From: Fibrobacteria bacterium
GTDB lineage: Bacteria > Fibrobacterota > Fibrobacteria > UBA11236
Direction of reading: 5' to 3'
DNA: 64,000 bases
NCBI GenBank assembly: GCA_025360005.1
Contig: JANYDA010000036.1
Span: forward strand, 1-64,000
A model generated the notes under the pieces. It was not told where the DNA came from. It worked only from the letters and a program-made list of their open reading frames with translations, and searched no databases. Made by a program: the position numbers and the translations under genes. Below are positions 36,588 to 45,283 of the stretch, piece after piece (the stretch's first letter is position 1; each line of letters starts with the position of its first letter).

Positions 36588-37691
36588 ATGAAGGTCATCA
36601 AGCCATTTTTCCTAGGCGTGCTCGGTGGCCTGGCACTGGCCCTGGCCCTGCTGACAGGCCTTTTCTTTTCCCCCTTGAGGGAAAAGGTTTATTTCGCGGC
36701 CGATCCGGAAATGGCCGATATCCGCTCCAAGTTGGATCAATACCAGCAATGGCTGGCGCAAACCGATTTGCGCATCGCCGCGAACGGAGCCGCTCCGTCC
36801 GGCCGCGTTTCCGATTCGCTGCAAGCGGCCCAGACCAAAGCCTGGCGGGACTACAAAGGCTGGCGCAACCGCCTGGGCGATTTGGCGCGCGAACATGTCA
36901 ACCCCACCGCGGAAGGATTCTGGCCATGGCTCTATTCGCTGCGGTTCTGGATTCTCCCCCTGGGGGCGGCCCTTGTCCTGCTGCCGGGATTGATGCTCGC
37001 CTGGCGGGCCCGCCCGCCTTTCCCATCGGCCCGGGGAAAGGCGCCCCTCAAGACCGCGCGCGCGCAGGCCTTGTCCAATTTCGAGGACGCCATCAAGAAG
37101 GTCGCGCGCATCTCCGAGTCCGATCGCGGCAACGCCCCGCTTTTGCCGCCGCGCGCCTTCCCGGGGGAAAAGCGCCCGCGATCGGTAACCGGCATGGAAC
37201 CCCCCACCGAGACGCTTCCCTCCTCCGCCTTCCCGGAAACGTTCCCGCCGGAGGTGCCGCCGCCGGCTCCGCCTCCGAAAAGCAGGGAACCGGAAACCGT
37301 TCCCATCCCGCGACTCGACGATCGCGAACCCGCTTCCGATCCCGGCCGTGAGACCCGGTTCATGGAAGTGGGCCCGGGTTGGGGCGAATCCCTCAACCAA
37401 CCCGGAGAACGTATCGGCGGCCCCGGCGCCACGCCGGCAAACCCGCCCAGCCGCCTGGCGATGGAAGATGAGGATGTAGCCGACGCCCGCGCCGCCGCCT
37501 CGGAAGACGAGGACGAAGAGACCTTGGGCGCGATGCCGCCGACCACGGAAGTGGAACGGGTGGAGCGCCGCAAGGATGAGGTGCTCAAGCTGGCGCGCAA
37601 AGGCATGACATCATCCGAGATTTCCCGCCGCATGCGCATCAGCCAGGATCAAGTCGAATTCATCATCCGGTTGCGCCGCGAGAAGGGGTAA
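36588..37691 (+). CDS. Membrane-anchored protein with C-terminal SwrB/DUF6115-like helix-turn-helix
   Basis: A 367-residue protein. There is a hydrophobic segment at the N-terminus (FFLGVLGGLALALALLTGLFF) and a second near 122-142 (FWILPLGAALVLLPGLMLAW). A long Pro- and acid-rich region follows. The last ~40 residues form an HTH-like unit (VLKLARKGMTSSEISRRMRI, then QDQVEFIIRLRRE) like that of DUF6115/DUF2802 proteins, which sit in flagellar operons (Bacillus SwrB). The FliK-like gene downstream supports that reading. Function here is unproven. Confidence 0.7.
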   Translation: MKVIKPFFLGVLGGLALALALLTGLFFSPLREKVYFAADPEMADIRSKLDQYQQWLAQTDLRIAANGAAPSGRVSDSLQAAQTKAWRDYKGWRNRLGDLAREHVNPTAEGFWPWLYSLRFWILPLGAALVLLPGLMLAWRARPPFPSARGKAPLKTARAQALSNFEDAIKKVARISESDRGNAPLLPPRAFPGEKRPRSVTGMEPPTETLPSSAFPETFPPEVPPPAPPPKSREPETVPIPRLDDREPASDPGRETRFMEVGPGWGESLNQPGERIGGPGATPANPPSRLAMEDEDVADARAAASEDEDEETLGAMPPTTEVERVERRKDEVLKLARKGMTSSEISRRMRISQDQVEFIIRLRREKG

Positions 37692-37959
37692 CGCGCAGTC
37701 GCTGCGCTCCGGGCGGGTTCGTTGCGGGGGAAAATCAATGCGAGGTGGGCCCCATGCCGTGCATCGGGTGACGTTGGTGTTACCCATACCATCTGTGATA
37801 CCGCCCCCCTTGGGCTGAGCCGCGCCAGGTCCCAGCCTCCGACGCGGGCCAAGCCGCCCGCAAATACCGCAAATCGGACTCCGCGATCCGCTTTTAGGAA
37901 TTAAAGATCCCCCTTGCGGATGCCGTATAATAGAAAGCCCCTTTTCCAACCGGGACCTT

Positions 37960-39999
37960 ATGGACGCATCCGAAAATTCCATTTCCGCCGTCAGGGGCAT
38001 CTCCGACCGTACCCCCGGCCAGGGAGCGGATCGATCCGCGGGATCGGGAATCGATCGGTTCGCCCCCAACACGGCTTTCGCCGGAACGGTTACCTCCATC
38101 AAGCAGGAGGCGGGGGCGCAAACCCTGGAAGTGCAATACTCCCAGGGCAAGATCAAGTTCCAGGCCGCGGGCGATTTCCAACTGGGCGAGAAGGTGCGGC
38201 TTTCCTTTCCCGGCAACGGATCCGTGCAGGTGGAAAAGGGCGCCGCGCAACCGGCGCAGGGGGATGGGGGGGCCGGCTACACCTTGCCCGCGAATATGTC
38301 CGCCCTCAAGGACTTGCGCGCTTTCGAGCAGAACGTTACGGAATGGATGTCCTCTCCGCAGGCTCCGGGATCGCCCGCGAGCGTGCAGGATCGCCAGGCG
38401 ATGGCGCGTCTCACCTTTCCGCAATTGCTGCTTAAGGTGATCGATAAGCCGAGAGGAAAGGAATTCCTGACCCAGGCATTGGCCGGGATGGATCCCGGCA
38501 ACCTTTCCGCTTTGATGGATGCTTTGGAAGAAGCGCCCGGCGACGCGGGGGCGGGCGCGAAACCCGCTTTGCTGGACTTGCTGAGAACCGCCGCGAAAGC
38601 GGCCGGGGTTTCGGATGCGCTGCGCTCAATGCCGGGCGGAACCCCCGCGCGCATGGGGAATGCGGCTTCCGGGGGCGCCTTCATGCCGGCCGAAGCCGGA
38701 GCCGGTCATGCGCCCTGGTTCGGGCGCATCATGGATAAGCAGCAAGCGGACGCGTTTCTTTCGCCCATGCAGCGTTTGCAATTCGGCGGCGCGGGAGGCC
38801 CTCCCCAGAGCGCGCCTATGTACCGATACCTGATGGACATGGGCGGTGGCCATAGCCTGGAAGTTTTCTCTTCCGAATCCAAGGAGCCGGGCGCCTTCGC
38901 GGATTTCCAACTGGAGAAGCAGGGCGGCCGCATGCAGGCGCGCTTCACCGATCCCGCCGCCTCCCTGCCGGCCGGGCTCAAGACCGCCATGGCGGGCGCG
39001 GCTCCGGAATTGCGCCAGGGGATGCTGCTGGCGTCCCATTACCTGAGCGAGTTCGAGAACGAACCTTATTACGGGCAGTTGGTGGAGGACTTCGGGGAAG
39101 TGCTGGCGCAAAGCGGTCGCATGAATCCGCCCACCGCTGACGGCAAGCCCGCGGGCATCCCCGATCAAAAGGATCTGGACGGCTTGCTCAAGCTGTTCGT
39201 CGCCTTCCCGCGCGACGCAGTGCAACCGGAGCGCCAGGCCAAGGCCTGGGGCGATGCCGTCAAGGATCCGCAAGCCCTGTTGAACCTCTTGAAAACCCTG
39301 CAGCCCGATCAGGAAGCCTCCCTGCTCCGATCCGGCACCGCATTGCATTTGGCCGCGGACGGCAAGCTCCCCGCGGGCGCCGAGGCGGCGATGACCGCAG
39401 CGGCCAAAGCGGGGGAAGAACCGGCCGCCATCGCCGCTTGGCTCAAGAAGGCGTTGCCGGAGGCTTTCCGCGGCGAGGATCTGATGAACCTGGCCAAGGA
39501 CGCCTCGCCCCCGACCCAGGCGGGCAAAGACCATGATCCGGCCAAGTTCCTGTTGCAGGCGGTGGCGAACGGCTTGCCGCGCGAGGATCAGATCCGGGAA
39601 GGGCAGCCGTCGCAATTCTATTTCTACCAGGGCCAGGAATGGCGCAACCTGCAGGTGACGTGGGAGCGCAGCGGCGAAAAGGGCCGCGGCAAGTCCGGGC
39701 CCAAGGCGCCCCTGCAAGTGCGCGTGGAGACGCAATCCAAGCACATGGGCGCGGTCAAGGTGGGCGTATCCTGGGAACCGAAAGGCGCGCGCCTGGATTT
39801 CCGCAACCAGTTCCACGATGTAAGGGAGCTTCTCTCGCAATCGCTTCCCGAGCTGGAGAAAAGCCTGGCCCTGATGGATTTCCACGTGACCGCCTGGAGC
39901 TACGATTTGCTGCCGGACGATGCGCCCGCCGTTCCCGACCCGGGTTGGACGCGCCCCGCCAGCCTCTCGGACGGAACCAACCTGGACATGCTGGGCTGA
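37960..39999 (+). CDS. FliK-like protein (hook-length-control C-terminal domain)
   Basis: A 679-residue protein rich in Ala, Gly and Pro, without a signal peptide. The C-terminal ~90 residues fit the Flg_hook/FliK pattern: PLQVRVETQSKHMGAVKVGV, then RLDFRNQFHDVRELLSQSL and PELEKSLALMDFHVTAWS. FliK measures hook length in flagellar export, but the domain also occurs in non-flagellar proteins. No hook, rod or export genes are in the window. The gap before it (37692-37959) shows nothing recognisable. Confidence 0.72.
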   Translation: MDASENSISAVRGISDRTPGQGADRSAGSGIDRFAPNTAFAGTVTSIKQEAGAQTLEVQYSQGKIKFQAAGDFQLGEKVRLSFPGNGSVQVEKGAAQPAQGDGGAGYTLPANMSALKDLRAFEQNVTEWMSSPQAPGSPASVQDRQAMARLTFPQLLLKVIDKPRGKEFLTQALAGMDPGNLSALMDALEEAPGDAGAGAKPALLDLLRTAAKAAGVSDALRSMPGGTPARMGNAASGGAFMPAEAGAGHAPWFGRIMDKQQADAFLSPMQRLQFGGAGGPPQSAPMYRYLMDMGGGHSLEVFSSESKEPGAFADFQLEKQGGRMQARFTDPAASLPAGLKTAMAGAAPELRQGMLLASHYLSEFENEPYYGQLVEDFGEVLAQSGRMNPPTADGKPAGIPDQKDLDGLLKLFVAFPRDAVQPERQAKAWGDAVKDPQALLNLLKTLQPDQEASLLRSGTALHLAADGKLPAGAEAAMTAAAKAGEEPAAIAAWLKKALPEAFRGEDLMNLAKDASPPTQAGKDHDPAKFLLQAVANGLPREDQIREGQPSQFYFYQGQEWRNLQVTWERSGEKGRGKSGPKAPLQVRVETQSKHMGAVKVGVSWEPKGARLDFRNQFHDVRELLSQSLPELEKSLALMDFHVTAWSYDLLPDDAPAVPDPGWTRPASLSDGTNLDMLG

Positions 40000-40070
40000 C
40001 CGTGCCCATTCAACGTTCCACGTTCCGCCGATCCCTTCTCCGCCTCCGCGCTTTGCTAAATTCCAACCCG

Positions 40071-40811
40071 ATGGGACGCTATCGCTTTGCCGTGGAATAC
40101 CTGGGGACATCCTTTGCCGGATGGCAGGCGCAGCCCGGCCAGGCCACCGTGCAATCCGAATTGGAACATGCCCTGGGCGTATGCCTGCGGGTTCCCGCCC
40201 AGGTGGTGGGCGCGGGCCGCACGGATGCGGGCGTGCATGGTTCCGGCCAGGTGGCCCACTTTGAATGCGATGCCGAACTGGATGTCCGCCGCGTGCAGGG
40301 TTCGGTCAACGCGCTCACTCCGGATACCGTTTTCATCCGCCGGTTGGAAGCGTGCCCCTCGGATTTCCATGCGCGCTATTCCGCGCTCTCCCGCTTGTAC
40401 CGTTACCGCATCGCGCTGCGTCCCTCCGCGTTGCTGGGGCGCGTCTCCTGGCATCCCGGCCTGCCCCTCGATCCGGATCGCTTCCGGCGCGCGCTGGCGG
40501 ACGTGGTAGGGAAGTACGATTTTATGAATTTCTCCGTGCCCAGGGAGGACGGGAAAAGCACGTGGTGCGAAGTGCTCCGGGCCGACGCGGAAACGGATGA
40601 AGCGTTCCTGACCGTGACCCTGGAAGCCAACCGCTTCCTGCATAAAATGGTACGATCCGTCGTGGGGGCCTGTTTCGACGTGGCGCGGGGAGCGCACCCG
40701 GTCGGCCTCATCAAGGAAATACTGGCCGGCGGTTTCCGGGGCGAACGCACTTGGGCCCCGGCCCATGGGCTTTGCCTGGAAAGGGTAAAATACTCCGATT
40801 ATGAATACTGA
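40071..40811 (+). CDS. truA: tRNA pseudouridine synthase A
   Basis: A 246-residue enzyme that makes pseudouridine at tRNA positions 38-40. The catalytic Asp52 lies in GAGRTDAGVHGSGQVAHFE; YLGTSFAGWQAQPG, DFHARYSALSRLYRYRI and NRFLHKMVRSVVG are diagnostic. I chose the ATG at 40071, where the family begins (RYRFAVEYLG). Its stop codon overlaps the next gene by eleven bases. Confidence 0.95.
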   Translation: MGRYRFAVEYLGTSFAGWQAQPGQATVQSELEHALGVCLRVPAQVVGAGRTDAGVHGSGQVAHFECDAELDVRRVQGSVNALTPDTVFIRRLEACPSDFHARYSALSRLYRYRIALRPSALLGRVSWHPGLPLDPDRFRRALADVVGKYDFMNFSVPREDGKSTWCEVLRADAETDEAFLTVTLEANRFLHKMVRSVVGACFDVARGAHPVGLIKEILAGGFRGERTWAPAHGLCLERVKYSDYEY

Positions 40812-41961
40812 ACGTTTCCGCCGTTTGACGGGCCCCTGCCTGGCCGCGGCGCTGGCCGCATGCTACGCGCTTTCCGCGCCTCCCGTAACTGCCGCGTTAC
40901 TGCAGCAAGCCGCCTCCAACGGCGCGGCCGGTTCCGATCCTTCCGAATCCCGCCGCACCGGCATTGTGGTGGCTACGGAAAAGGCGGCCCCGGCGGTGGT
41001 TTCCATCACCGTGCGCCGATCGGCCGTGGTGGCATACGGAAACCCTTTCTTCCAGGATCCGTTTTTCGATTTCTTCGGGCCGCAATACCGGCGCAAGGAG
41101 ATGAGCAGCCTGGGCTCGGGCGTGATCGTGTCCAAGGACGGGTATATCCTCACCAACAACCACGTGGTGGGAGCCTCGGAAGAGGGCGGCGAACTGGAAG
41201 GCATCACCGTAACCCTCGCCGACGGGCGGCAATTCGGGGCCAAGCTAATAGGGGCGGACAATGCCAACGATTTGGCGGTGGTGCGCATCAAGGCGGCGGA
41301 CCTTCCCGTGATCCAGACCCAGGAAAAGGCCGATAACATGATAGGCGAATGGGTGGTGGCCATCGGCAACCCCTACGGCTACCTGATAGGGGACACCAAG
41401 CCCACCGTCACCGTGGGCGTCATCAGCGCCCTGAACCGGTCCTTCAGCAGCACCAGTGACATCCATTACCACAACATGATCCAGACGGACGCCTCCATCA
41501 ATCCCGGAAATTCCGGCGGCGCGCTGGTGAATGTGGATGGTAAACTGATAGGCATCAACACCTTCATCTTCACAGGCGGCGGGCAATCGCAAGGATCCAT
41601 CGGACTCGGCTTTGCCATTCCCATCCAGAAAGCCAGGCTGGTGATGGAGGAATTGATCAAGTATGGGCGCATCCGCGAGTTCACCACCGGCATCTACGCG
41701 GACCCGAACATGGAACCGGGAGGCCCCGGGGCCACGGTGGCGGGCGTGGAAAAAGGATCGCCCGGAGAGAAGGCCGGTTTGCGGGCCGGGGACGTGATCT
41801 ACGAGGTGGCGGGCAAGCGCATCAACACCTTGCAGGACATCCAGGACGTATTCAAGCTTTTCCAGGTAGGCGAATCGGTGGAGATTCTCTACCTTCGCCA
41901 AGGGGAAAAAAAGAAAGCATCCATCCTGCTCGAGGAAAAAGCGAAGCGGCGGAGATTGTGA
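40801..41961 (+). CDS. HtrA/Deg-family serine protease with one PDZ domain
   Basis: A 386-residue exported protease for protein quality control. A signal sequence spans ~10-33. The catalytic triad is His121 (TNNHVVG), Asp157 (ANDLAVV) and Ser238 (NPGNSGGALV). One PDZ domain follows (~300-375, KGSPGEKAGLRAGDVIYEVAG). A Lys/Arg-rich tail ends the protein. Overlap of the first codons with truA indicates coupled translation. Whether it corresponds to degP, degQ or degS cannot be told. Confidence 0.93.
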   Translation: MNTERFRRLTGPCLAAALAACYALSAPPVTAALLQQAASNGAAGSDPSESRRTGIVVATEKAAPAVVSITVRRSAVVAYGNPFFQDPFFDFFGPQYRRKEMSSLGSGVIVSKDGYILTNNHVVGASEEGGELEGITVTLADGRQFGAKLIGADNANDLAVVRIKAADLPVIQTQEKADNMIGEWVVAIGNPYGYLIGDTKPTVTVGVISALNRSFSSTSDIHYHNMIQTDASINPGNSGGALVNVDGKLIGINTFIFTGGGQSQGSIGLGFAIPIQKARLVMEELIKYGRIREFTTGIYADPNMEPGGPGATVAGVEKGSPGEKAGLRAGDVIYEVAGKRINTLQDIQDVFKLFQVGESVEILYLRQGEKKKASILLEEKAKRRRL

Positions 41962-42034
41962 AGCGTGGACAAAAGGACGCGGGCCGAACGGGCCATGCGG
42001 CCGCACAGGTTTTAAAGGGTAAAGGGAGCAACGA

Positions 42035-42346
42035 ATGAACAGAAGCGCCGGAGTGGGACGATTGGTGGTTTTCATTTTGCTGGGATTGATCCTGGGCGGG
42101 ATTCTGGGGGAAGTGCTGGGCCTGGTGCTGGGCCAGATTGGGGTGATGAGCGGCGGCGACATGAACAACCCCATCCGCAACTTCTTCGTCAAGGCCTGGG
42201 AATTGGATCTGGGCTTCAAGGACGGCTGGGCTTTAGACCTGTACATGGTCAAGCTGCGCTTGGGGCTTGGCCTCAAGTTCAACACCTGCAGCATAGTGGG
42301 CATGGGCCTGAGCCTGTATATCATGAAGTGGTCGAACCGGGGGTAA
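42035..42346 (+). CDS. DUF4321-like small membrane protein
   Basis: A 103-residue protein with an N-terminal membrane segment (LVVFILLGLILGGILGEVLG) and a second hydrophobic stretch at the end (LGLKFNTCSIVGMGLSLYIM), separated by a loop with Trp and Asp residues. This resembles DUF4321, a small membrane protein of unknown role. A ribosome-binding site (AAAGGGAG) precedes the ATG. It follows htrA by 73 bases. Confidence 0.75.
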   Translation: MNRSAGVGRLVVFILLGLILGGILGEVLGLVLGQIGVMSGGDMNNPIRNFFVKAWELDLGFKDGWALDLYMVKLRLGLGLKFNTCSIVGMGLSLYIMKWSNRG

Positions 42347-42701
42347 GAGAAGAGTCGCGGGGAAGAAGTCGCGGGGACGCGGAGGCGTCGGGAAGGGCTT
42401 TGGAGCATTGTTCCGGCGTTTCGTCGGGCGTACGGCGCGCTGGCATTGCGCTTGGCGAGACCTCGGCTTGGCACCTCGGCGTGGGGCGTTAAGAGAAAAA
42501 CCGAAACCAAACAAAGTCACGCGATCCCGTTTTTTTGGTAACGCCCAACGCCCAGGCCCGCTCCGGGCCGGGTCGCCCGACGAAACGCACACTACAAATT
42601 CATCCCTTTCAATCCCCTCCGCCGCCCACTCTTCGCCGTCCGCTCCAGCCGCCCATCCCCTTTTTCTATATTCCCAGCCTCCTCTTTCAAGGCTTTTTCC
42701 T
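42347..42701. repeat. Intergenic region holding a GC-rich inverted-repeat element
   Basis: CGTTTCGTCGGGCG (42417-42430) and CGCCCGACGAAACG (42574-42587) are perfect 14-base inverted copies. Inside them GGGCGTT (42484-42490) pairs with AACGCCC (42540-42546). The sequence resembles the elements near 54731 and 60948. No gene is seen; AAGG near 42689 may serve the next start codon. Confidence 0.75.
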
Positions 42702-44123
42702 ATGGCAACCGTCGCCGATACCGCCCGTAAGGTCCAATCCGGGGAAATCACTTCCGAGTCGCTGGTGCAGGCTTCCCTGGCCAAAATCGAAGCGAGCAAA
42801 GGGTTAAACGCCTACATTTCCGTGCTGGGCGAGCAGGCCCTGGAGCGCGCGCGCGCCTTGGACAAGCGGGTGAAGGCCGGGGAGAAGCTGGGGCCGTTGG
42901 CCGGGATTCCCGTTGCCGTCAAAGACAATATCGTGACCGCGCAGGGACGGACCACTTGCGGTTCCAAAATCCTGGGCGACTTCCATTCACCGTACGATGC
43001 CACCGCCGTGGAACGCCTTATTGCCGCCGGGGCCGTGCCGGTGGGCAAGACCAACATGGACGAGTTCGCCATGGGAGCCACCTCGGAGACCAGCGCGTTC
43101 GGCGCGCCCAAGAACCCTCTGGACCCGAGCGTGATCGCGGGCGGATCCTCCGGCGGCTCCGCCGTGGCCGTCGCTTCCGGCACCGTAGCCATCGCGTTGG
43201 GATCGGACACGGGCGGATCGATCCGTCAACCGGCTTCCTGCTGCGGCTTGGTGGGCATCAAACCCACCTACGGGCGCGTGTCCCGTTACGGCCTGGTGGC
43301 TTACGCTTCCTCGCTGGATCAGATCGGCACCTTCGGCAATTCCGTGGCGGACGCGGCGCTGCTGCTTAATTCCATTTGCGGCTGGGACAAGCACGATAAT
43401 ACTTCCGCCCAAGTAGCGGTGCCGGATTTCACGGCTTCCCTTGCGAAGGGGATCAAAGGCAAGATCATCGGCCTGCCCAAGGAATTCTTCGGCGTGGGCC
43501 TCAACCAAGATGTCCGCTCTGCGGTGATGAAAGCCCTGGAGACCCTGGAAAAGGCCGGCGCCGTAATGCGGGAGGTTTCCATCCCCAGCTTCCAATACGC
43601 CGTGGCCGCCTATTACGTGATCGCCACCGCGGAAGCCTCCGCCAACCTCTCCCGCTTCGACGGCGTGCGTTACACTATCCGTTCCAAGGACGCTAAGGAT
43701 CTCTTCGGCCTCTACGCCAAGACGCGTTCCGAAGGTTTCGGGGAGGAAGTCAAGAAGCGTATCCTGCTCGGCACCTATGTGCTCAGCTCCGGTTTCTACG
43801 ACGCCTACTACATGCAAGCGCAGAAGGTCCGTAGGCTCATTACGGAAGATTTCAACAAGGCCTTCGCCACGTGCGACGTGGTGGTTTCCCCCACCATGCC
43901 CACCTTGCCGCCCAAGCTCGGCGAAATCTATTCGGACCCTATGGCGCAATACCTGGGCGATATCTACACGGTGGCCGTGAACCTGGCGGGGCTGCCTGCG
44001 TCTTCGCAGCCGGTGGGCCGCGTGGGCAAGCTGGCGGTGGGCCTTCAGTTTATCGGGAAGGCATTCCAGGAGGAAGAACTGTTGCAGGTGGCGGCGGCCA
44101 CGGAAAAGCTGTGCGCGGCCTAG
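42702..44123 (+). CDS. gatA: Asp-tRNA(Asn)/Glu-tRNA(Gln) amidotransferase subunit A
   Basis: A 473-residue amidase-signature enzyme that supplies ammonia for tRNA-dependent Gln/Asn synthesis. The Ser-cisSer-Lys triad is Lys74 (PVAVKDNI), Ser149 (GGSSGGSA) and Ser173 (DTGGSIRQP). PTYGRVSRYGLVAYASSLDQ and EGFGEEVKKRILLGTYVLSSG identify it as GatA rather than another amidase. gatB and gatC are not adjacent. I chose the ATG at 42702, where the family begins; the frame upstream runs through the repeat element. Confidence 0.94.
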   Translation: MATVADTARKVQSGEITSESLVQASLAKIEASKGLNAYISVLGEQALERARALDKRVKAGEKLGPLAGIPVAVKDNIVTAQGRTTCGSKILGDFHSPYDATAVERLIAAGAVPVGKTNMDEFAMGATSETSAFGAPKNPLDPSVIAGGSSGGSAVAVASGTVAIALGSDTGGSIRQPASCCGLVGIKPTYGRVSRYGLVAYASSLDQIGTFGNSVADAALLLNSICGWDKHDNTSAQVAVPDFTASLAKGIKGKIIGLPKEFFGVGLNQDVRSAVMKALETLEKAGAVMREVSIPSFQYAVAAYYVIATAEASANLSRFDGVRYTIRSKDAKDLFGLYAKTRSEGFGEEVKKRILLGTYVLSSGFYDAYYMQAQKVRRLITEDFNKAFATCDVVVSPTMPTLPPKLGEIYSDPMAQYLGDIYTVAVNLAGLPASSQPVGRVGKLAVGLQFIGKAFQEEELLQVAAATEKLCAA

Positions 44124-44312
44124 AAGCGGGTGCCTTCATTTCCTTCTGATATATTCCCCCTCGATTTCGGGGGAGCGCGATTTACCGTCATCCTCTCGCC
44201 TTTCCATGAACTGCAGTTCCACGGCGGCCTTATTAGCCGTGTATCTATTTCCGGGTCGAGTTTTCTCGAGATTACTTTTTTTCACTTGATCCATGGACAT
44301 TTCGTCTTATCC

Positions 44313-44549
44313 CTATGGCCAGGGTCCAGGTCCGCATCGCACCTTGACCTCTTCCGGTATTTCGGTGAGTAAGTACCAATCTATTTGCCCGTAGCCGATC
44401 CTAATTCCGTCCAGGGAATCGTTCTTGAAGATAAATGAGCAATAGTTTCTTCTGATCGGGGCGGTGGATGGACTTGACGAAGTCACGGATGTCCTAGCGG
44501 TGGATTTGCCCAATAAAATCAGTACTGAAAATACGAGGAGGATTTTCAT
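44313..44549 (-). CDS. Possible small secreted protein, unknown function
   Basis: A 78-residue reading frame with a convincing signal-like start (MKILLVFSVLILLGKSTA) and a short mature part rich in Ser, Thr, Tyr and Ile (YCSFIFKNDSLDG, IGYGQIDWYLL). There are two cysteines. It lies in a stretch of lower GC content than its neighbours, between gatA and the NlpC/P60 gene on the opposite strand. No family was recognised. It may be a real orphan gene or a remnant; the rest of 44124-44312 shows nothing. Confidence 0.4.
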   Translation of the reverse strand: MKILLVFSVLILLGKSTARTSVTSSSPSTAPIRRNYCSFIFKNDSLDGIRIGYGQIDWYLLTEIPEEVKVRCGPGPWP

Positions 44550-44616
44550 GCCATCCATTTCCGCCGGATCGCATTCCGACAAGGCCTGACACGATAATTG
44601 GCTAGATTATGTGCTG

Positions 44617-45213
44617 ATGCGGGAAGGAAACCGGTACAGGCTGGACGGAAAAACGGGAGCACAAGCCGCCTTTGCGCTGCGGACCTTCTCTGCGCTCCTG
44701 TTGGCCCTTTGCCTCACCGCCTGCGGCCCCCTGGTCCGCCCTTATTACAACCGCGATCTGGGCGGCTACCTGCAGCCCGATCCCTCCCTCACTCCCACCG
44801 CCCTGGTCCCGGCGGAACTCAAAGTCCCCGCCCCCGGCGGGGACCGGGACCGCCTCCGCAAAATCGCCGAGTCCTATCTGGGCGTGCCGTACAGCTTCGG
44901 CGGGCAAAGCCGGTCGGGCATGGACTGCTCCGGATTCATCCGCCAGGTGTTCGCGGAAGCCCATGGCCTTAGGCTGCCGCATAGCTCCGGCGATATCTAC
45001 GCGATGGGAAGGCCCGTTCCGCGCGGAGAACTCAAGCCGGGAGATGTGGTCTTCTTCCGGCAGTTCGGATTCATCGATCATGGCGGCATCTATATGGGGA
45101 AGAATTATTTCATCCATTCCTCCTCCAGCGTGGGCGTGGCTTATTCCGCTCTCAACGCCCCTTATTTTGGCGCGCATTACGCGGGAGCGCGGCGATTGCT
45201 GGACGTGCCTTAG
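44617..45213 (+). CDS. NlpC/P60-family lipoprotein endopeptidase
   Basis: A 198-residue exported lipoprotein (lipobox LTAC, Cys36) predicted to cut peptidoglycan stem peptides. The catalytic residues are Cys104 (MDCSGF), His155 (IDHGGIYMG) and a third polar site near FIHSSSS. GVPYSFGGQSRSGMDCSGF matches the NlpC/P60 fold. The ATG at 44617 is preferred to a GTG six bases upstream; about 20 residues precede the hydrophobic core. Confidence 0.9.
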   Translation: MREGNRYRLDGKTGAQAAFALRTFSALLLALCLTACGPLVRPYYNRDLGGYLQPDPSLTPTALVPAELKVPAPGGDRDRLRKIAESYLGVPYSFGGQSRSGMDCSGFIRQVFAEAHGLRLPHSSGDIYAMGRPVPRGELKPGDVVFFRQFGFIDHGGIYMGKNYFIHSSSSVGVAYSALNAPYFGAHYAGARRLLDVP

Positions 45214-45283
45214 CTTCCGCGCCCGTGGGCAATCGGGATGCGGCCGACTTGGAGGCCGGCCCTGGATCGCCTATTATTAGCCG

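Noticed and set aside
37692-37959. Possible RNA gene in the gap before the FliK-like gene
   Set aside because: No cloverleaf, conserved RNA motif or terminator could be recognised.
44150-44175. Hairpin CCCCC/GGGGG after gatA as terminator
   Set aside because: The loop is strained and no T-run follows, so it is not a convincing terminator.
44130-44372. 80-codon plus-strand frame after gatA
   Set aside because: No ribosome-binding site or plausible product; it overlaps the better minus-strand candidate.
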